This document shows, in pieces, positions 41,598-45,359 of a stretch of 45,359 nucleotides of DNA. Both the position numbers and the translations under genes were made by a program. Each line of letters begins with the position of its first letter. Position 1 is the stretch's first letter. Location of the stretch: assembly GCA_937965785.1 (NCBI GenBank), contig CALCKT010000018.1, positions 1 through 45,359 of the forward strand. Reading direction: 5' to 3'. Source of the DNA: an uncultured Propionibacteriaceae bacterium. Lineage in GTDB: Bacteria > Actinomycetota > Actinomycetes > Propionibacteriales > Propionibacteriaceae. The notes beneath the pieces are model-generated. The model ran no database searches, was not told where the DNA came from, and was given only the letters and a program-made list of their open reading frames with translations.

Positions 41598-43427
41598 TCA
41601 TCCCTCCGCGTCGTAGAGGGAGTCGACGATGTCGCTGTAGCGTTTCGTCACCGCCGCGCGGCGGATCTTCATGTTCGGAGTGACCCCGTCGTTGTCCACC
41701 GTGAGTTCGTGATCGAGGATCGCGAACCGCTTCACGGTCTCCCAGCGTTCGAGACGCGAGTTGGCCTTCGCCATCTGTTTCTCGATCGAGGCCCGGATCT
41801 CGGGTCGCTGGCTGAGTTCTGCGTAGCTCAGGTGCCCGAGCTGGCGTTTCTCCGCCCAGGTCCGGAGCAGGATCGGGTCGAGCACCAGCAGCGCGGAGCA
41901 GTACTTGCGCCCATCCCCCACCGCGATGACCTGCGAGATGTAGGGAATGTTCGCGGTGATCGCGCCCTCTACCTTCTGCGGGGCGATGTACTTGCCGCCC
42001 GAGGTCTTGAACAGATCCTTCTTGCGGTCGGTGATGGTCAGGTTGCCCTCGGCGTCGAACTCCCCCAGGTCACCGGTGTGGTACCAGCCGTCGCCGAACA
42101 CCTCCGCCGTGATGTCCGGCAGGTTGTGGTACCCGGGGGTGATGATGGGTCCGCGCAGCAGCACCTCCCCGTCCTCGGCCAGTTTCGTCTCGATTCCGGG
42201 CATCACCTTGCCCACCGATCCGAAACGCGGCTCGGCGGGATTGTTCAGGAAGGCGATCGCGGAGGTTTCCGTGGAACCGTAGCCCTCGACGATCAGCAGC
42301 CCAGCCGAATAGAACCACTCCTGCACCTGGGCGGAGAGCTTCGCCGAACCGGAGATCATGAACTTGATCCGCCCCCCGAGTTTCGCCTTGAGCTTGGAGA
42401 ACACCAGGGCATCGGCCAGCCGGTACTTCAGCGCCAGGGAACCGGGCATCGGACGCCCGGACATCCGGTAGCTGCGGGAGTCACGCCCCACGGCGAAGGC
42501 CCAGCGGGAGATCCGCTCCTTCAGGCCCGTGTTGGCGGTCATGACTGCGGCCCGCACCTTCTCGAAGATGCGGGGAGCGCCGCACATGAACGTCGGTTTG
42601 ACCTCGCCCAGGCCGTCGACGATCCGGTCGATCCGCCCATCCACGGCGGAGGCGAACCCGTAGGCGATCTGGCAGGCGATCAGCGCCTTCCCGAAGACGT
42701 GGCTGAGCGGCAGCCACAGGTACTGCAGGTCGGATTCGTCGATGATCTTCCAGTACTTGGTTCCCGAGCCCTCGTAGACCCAGGAGGCGTGGTTGAGCCG
42801 AACCCCCTTCGGCTGACCTGTCGTGCCGGAGGTGTAGATGAGGGTGGAGAGGGTGTCGTGGTCGGTGGATGCGATGGCCTCGTCGACGGCCCCGGGGTTT
42901 TGTTTCAACAGGTCCGCGCCGAGCAGCTGCAGCTGCGTGTAGGAGATGACCCGGTCGTTCAACTCCACGTGGGCGGTGTCGATGACGATGATGGTGTGGA
43001 TGGCCTCCTTCAGGGCGGGGCTGGCCTCCACCTTCGCGAGCTGGGTCGCGTCCTCGACCACCACGATGCAGGTTCCCGCATCACCCAGGATGAAGTCCAC
43101 GTCTCCCGTCGCGGTGTTCGGGTAGACCGTCGTGGTGGCGCCCGCCGCGCAGGCCACTGCCAAGTCGAGCAGGATCCACTCGAGCCTGGTGGTGGAGATT
43201 ATTCCCACCCGCTGTTCACGCTCCAGTCCCCGGGCCAGCAGCCCGGCCGCGAGCCGGTCCACCAGCAGCCGCGACTCCGCCCATGTGTACCGGGTCCACT
43301 GGTTTGGCCCCTCCGGCGCCCGGTCAGGGTCGAGGAAGGCCAGCCCTTCGGGGGTCTCGGCCACTCGACGCCGGAACATGTCGCCAACCGAACTGGCAAA
43401 GCTGAGCAGTTCTTCCTGAAGACTCAT
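41598..43427 (-). CDS. Long-chain acyl-CoA synthetase (FadD15-like)
   Basis: A 609-residue AMP-forming synthetase that activates long-chain fatty acids to acyl-CoA. The P-loop is LIYTSGTTGQPKG, followed by LPLSHVF, VEGYGSTETSA (A5-type motif) and GWYHTGDLGEFDAEG with the ATP-binding Asp. TDRKKDLFKTSGGKYIAPQ is the hinge/linker, where the Lys is conserved. Length and order fit FadD15-type synthetases of actinobacteria. Start: ATG 43427 after AGGAGTG, chosen over further-upstream starts that lack a site. It is divergent from a MarR gene, and a thioesterase follows 1 bp downstream. Confidence 0.92.
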   Translation of the reverse strand: MSLQEELLSFASSVGDMFRRRVAETPEGLAFLDPDRAPEGPNQWTRYTWAESRLLVDRLAAGLLARGLEREQRVGIISTTRLEWILLDLAVACAAGATTTVYPNTATGDVDFILGDAGTCIVVVEDATQLAKVEASPALKEAIHTIIVIDTAHVELNDRVISYTQLQLLGADLLKQNPGAVDEAIASTDHDTLSTLIYTSGTTGQPKGVRLNHASWVYEGSGTKYWKIIDESDLQYLWLPLSHVFGKALIACQIAYGFASAVDGRIDRIVDGLGEVKPTFMCGAPRIFEKVRAAVMTANTGLKERISRWAFAVGRDSRSYRMSGRPMPGSLALKYRLADALVFSKLKAKLGGRIKFMISGSAKLSAQVQEWFYSAGLLIVEGYGSTETSAIAFLNNPAEPRFGSVGKVMPGIETKLAEDGEVLLRGPIITPGYHNLPDITAEVFGDGWYHTGDLGEFDAEGNLTITDRKKDLFKTSGGKYIAPQKVEGAITANIPYISQVIAVGDGRKYCSALLVLDPILLRTWAEKRQLGHLSYAELSQRPEIRASIEKQMAKANSRLERWETVKRFAILDHELTVDNDGVTPNMKIRRAAVTKRYSDIVDSLYDAEG

Positions 43428-43529
43428 CAACACTCCTAAGAGACATGGCCTTGCGAGCCTAACCGAATCGTGGAGTTCTTTACACAACTGGCCCTGGAAG
43501 AACCACCCCCATGGTTAGGATTGCGAACT

Positions 43530-43994
43530 GTGACCAAGGTTGAATGGTTGAACGACGATCAGCAGCGAATCTGGCGCGCCTGCCTGCGCGCCACTCATCG
43601 CATACAGAGTTATCTTGATGCGGACCTACGGCTGGCCGGTCTGGACCTGGCGGAATACGAGATACTCGTTACGCTCTCGGAGGCCCCGGACCAACAGTTA
43701 CGGATGAGCGAGCTGGCCCACGCGGTCAGCCAGTCCCGTTCCCGCTTGACGCACACCGTTAAACGTCTTGAGGTCAGGGGACACGCGGAACGCACCAATT
43801 GCACCGACGACGGGCGGGGGGTACTGGCCTCGCTGACACCGGAGGGCATGGACTTCCTGACGCAGGTCGCCCCCGGACACGTGGCGGCGGTGCGCCGAAT
43901 CCTGATAGATGCCATCGAACCCGGGGACCTGAAGGCCTTGGGTCGTGCCTGCGACGCCATCCTGGCGGTTCCGGACTACGATGATCATTCGTGA
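43530..43994 (+). CDS. MarR-family transcriptional regulator
   Basis: A 154-residue MarR-type winged-helix regulator. The family pattern is clear: LAEYEILVTLSEAPDQQLRM, then the recognition helix MSELAHAVSQSRSRLTHTVK and the wing with ERTNCTDDGRG. I chose GTG 43530. AGGA at 43517-43520 may be its ribosome-binding site, or, because TAGGAT (43516-43521) looks like a -10, the message may be leaderless. A longer frame begins at 43470 but its first 20 residues look non-coding. It lies divergent from the acyl-CoA synthetase and overlaps the next gene (GTGA), so it may control either. Ligand unknown. Confidence 0.85.
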   Translation: MTKVEWLNDDQQRIWRACLRATHRIQSYLDADLRLAGLDLAEYEILVTLSEAPDQQLRMSELAHAVSQSRSRLTHTVKRLEVRGHAERTNCTDDGRGVLASLTPEGMDFLTQVAPGHVAAVRRILIDAIEPGDLKALGRACDAILAVPDYDDHS

Positions 43995-45359
43995 ATCCAG
44001 TCGAGCTGCTTCGTGACCGACTCGGCGACCTGACACGCCTGCTGGACGACTCAGCTCTCACCCGCGGCATCTACTCCTCCGATGCCTCCCTCTACCGGGT
44101 CCCCCCCCTGGTGGTTGCCCGCCCCGAGAACCGTGACCAGTTGATCGCGCTCGTGCGGGCGGCCCTGGACTGCCGTCTCCCCGTCACCGTGCGCGGCGCG
44201 GGCACTTCGTGCGCGGGCAACGCGGTCGGAGCGGGCCTCGTGATAGACGTCTCCAAACACCTGAACCGCATCCACGTCGTCGATGAGCGAACCCGCACCG
44301 CCGTGATCGACCCGGGGGTGGTGCAGGAAGCCCTCCAGCAAGCAGCCGCCCCCCACTCTCTGAGGCTTGGCCCGGACCCGTCCACCTCGTCGCGCTGCAC
44401 CGTCGGCGGGATGATCGGGAACAACGCCTGCGGGCCACGTGCCCTCGGTTACGGCCGCATGTCCGACAACGTGGTGGAACTGGAGATCATCGACGGCCAC
44501 GGCCAGCTGCGGGTCCTGGGTCGCGACGACTTCCCCGAGCTGCGTTCCCTGGTGATGGCCAATCTGGGTGTGATCCGCACCGAGTTCGGCCGGTTCTCCC
44601 GGCAGGTCTCCGGTTATTCGCTGGAACACCTGCTGCCCGAGAAGAAATTCGACGTGGCGAAGTTCTTCGCGGGAACCGAGGGCACCCTGGGGATCATCAC
44701 CCGGGCCACGGTGCGTCTGACCCCCGACCCCTCGCATCGCCTCATGGTGGCGCTCGGCTACCCGTCGATGGATCGCGCCGGGGATGACATCTCCCGGCTG
44801 CTGAAGTTCCGCCCCACCGCCTGCGAGGGGCTGGACCGGCGCATCGTGGACGTGGTGATCCGCAAACGGGGCGCCGATTCCGTCGGCCGGCTGCCCGCGG
44901 GCGAGGGCTGGATGTTCGTCGAACTGGCCGGTGAGGATCCCCTGGAGATCCGAGACCGCGCCGAGGCGCTCCTCGCCGAGGCCGACACCCGGGCCGGGTG
45001 GATCGTCGAGGATCAGGAGCAGGCCGCGTCGTTGTGGAAGCTGCGGGCCGACGGGGCCGGGCTGGCCGGGGTGTCGCTGGACAAACCCGCCTACGGGAGC
45101 TGGGAGGACGCGGCCGTGCCCCCGGAACACCTGGGTGATTACCTGCGCGACTTCGAGGCCCTCCTGGCCCGGCACGGCCTGCACTCGCTGCCCTACGGGC
45201 ACTTCGGTGACGGCTGTGTCCACGCACGCATCGACTTCCCCTTCGAGGCTCCCGACGGCCGGGCCCGGTATCGCGCCTTCATGCTGGAGGCCGCCGAGAT
45301 GGTTGCCTCCCACGGCGGTTCGATGTCCGGCGAGCACGGCGACGGGCGCGCCCGTTCGG
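43991..45359 (+). CDS. FAD-binding oxidoreductase, GlcD/Dld/YdiJ-like (partial)
   Basis: The frame starts with a GTG overlapping the MarR stop (GTGA) and is open to the window end, giving 456 residues. It is a PP-loop FAD enzyme of the D-lactate/glycolate oxidase type. VRGAGTSCAGNAVGAGLVID is the FAD pyrophosphate loop, CTVGGMIGNNACGPRALGYG follows, and GTEGTLGIITRATV is the second FAD motif. LPYGHFGDGCVHARID and SGEHGDGRA hold the metal/substrate His residues. This pattern suits the long actinobacterial proteins that continue into a C-terminal Fe-S (GlpC-like) domain, but that part would lie outside. It oxidises a 2-hydroxy acid such as D-lactate, glycolate or D-2-hydroxyglutarate; substrate not resolved. 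Confidence 0.85.
   Translation, partial: MNPVELLRDRLGDLTRLLDDSALTRGIYSSDASLYRVPPLVVARPENRDQLIALVRAALDCRLPVTVRGAGTSCAGNAVGAGLVIDVSKHLNRIHVVDERTRTAVIDPGVVQEALQQAAAPHSLRLGPDPSTSSRCTVGGMIGNNACGPRALGYGRMSDNVVELEIIDGHGQLRVLGRDDFPELRSLVMANLGVIRTEFGRFSRQVSGYSLEHLLPEKKFDVAKFFAGTEGTLGIITRATVRLTPDPSHRLMVALGYPSMDRAGDDISRLLKFRPTACEGLDRRIVDVVIRKRGADSVGRLPAGEGWMFVELAGEDPLEIRDRAEALLAEADTRAGWIVEDQEQAASLWKLRADGAGLAGVSLDKPAYGSWEDAAVPPEHLGDYLRDFEALLARHGLHSLPYGHFGDGCVHARIDFPFEAPDGRARYRAFMLEAAEMVASHGGSMSGEHGDGRARS

Noticed and set aside
1..45359. tRNA, rRNA, CRISPR array, prophage or riboswitch
   Set aside because: No cloverleaf sequence, repeat-spacer array, phage structural gene or recognisable riboswitch was seen on either strand. 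The 24-bp gap before pyrB rules out a pyrR attenuator there.

Overview
The window is about 45 kb of GC-rich chromosome with near-uniform G/C third codon positions, GTG/ATG starts and many 1-4 bp gene overlaps. Gene content points to an actinobacterium: a beta-phosphoglucomutase/GH65 pair arranged as in Mycobacterium (Rv3400-Rv3401), an Nei-type glycosylase, Lhr helicase, an excalibur-domain lipoprotein and ahpC-ahpF-oxyR. A relative of the Propionibacteriaceae is my guess, but nothing seen here proves the family. No rRNA, tRNA, CRISPR array or intact mobile element was found.

Region 1 (1-903): the 3' end of an unidentified gene, short inverted and direct repeats, and decayed coding remnants on the minus strand. 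Region 2 (904-1557): a DedA-family membrane protein. Region 3 (1650-9700): the most interesting part. A DeoR-type regulator is followed by a compact operon: an RpiB/LacB-like isomerase lacking the usual HNDAN signature, an unrecognised polytopic membrane protein (probable transporter), a NagD/AraL-like HAD phosphatase, an FGGY kinase, an AraM-like glycerol-1-phosphate dehydrogenase-family enzyme and an AraB-like kinase, closed by a perfect hairpin. It resembles the araB, araL and araM part of the Bacillus ara operon without araA or araD. It most likely encodes import, phosphorylation, oxidation and isomerisation of a sugar alcohol or rare ketose, feeding the pentose phosphate pathway.

Region 4 (9706-12350): an excalibur-domain lipoprotein and, divergently, a Tat/lipobox tannase-like esterase. 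Region 5 (24744 down to 12443, minus strand): ligA, then a nearly gapless run of a SWIM-SNF2 helicase, Nei glycosylase, beta-phosphoglucomutase, GH65 enzyme, an unknown protein and a DUF1980/DUF318 permease pair. Region 6 (24833-29636, plus): pepN, pyrB, pyrC. Region 7: an orphan sugar-binding lipoprotein (minus) divergent from gnd, then an intergenic palindromic repeat and lhr. Region 8 (37580-40687): ahpC, ahpF, oxyR, in which OxyR keeps the peroxide-sensing cysteine (C206) but has alanine at the partner position (215). Region 9 (40748-45359): a tandem hotdog thioesterase and a long-chain acyl-CoA synthetase (minus), divergent from a MarR regulator that overlaps a FAD-linked oxidase cut off by the window end.
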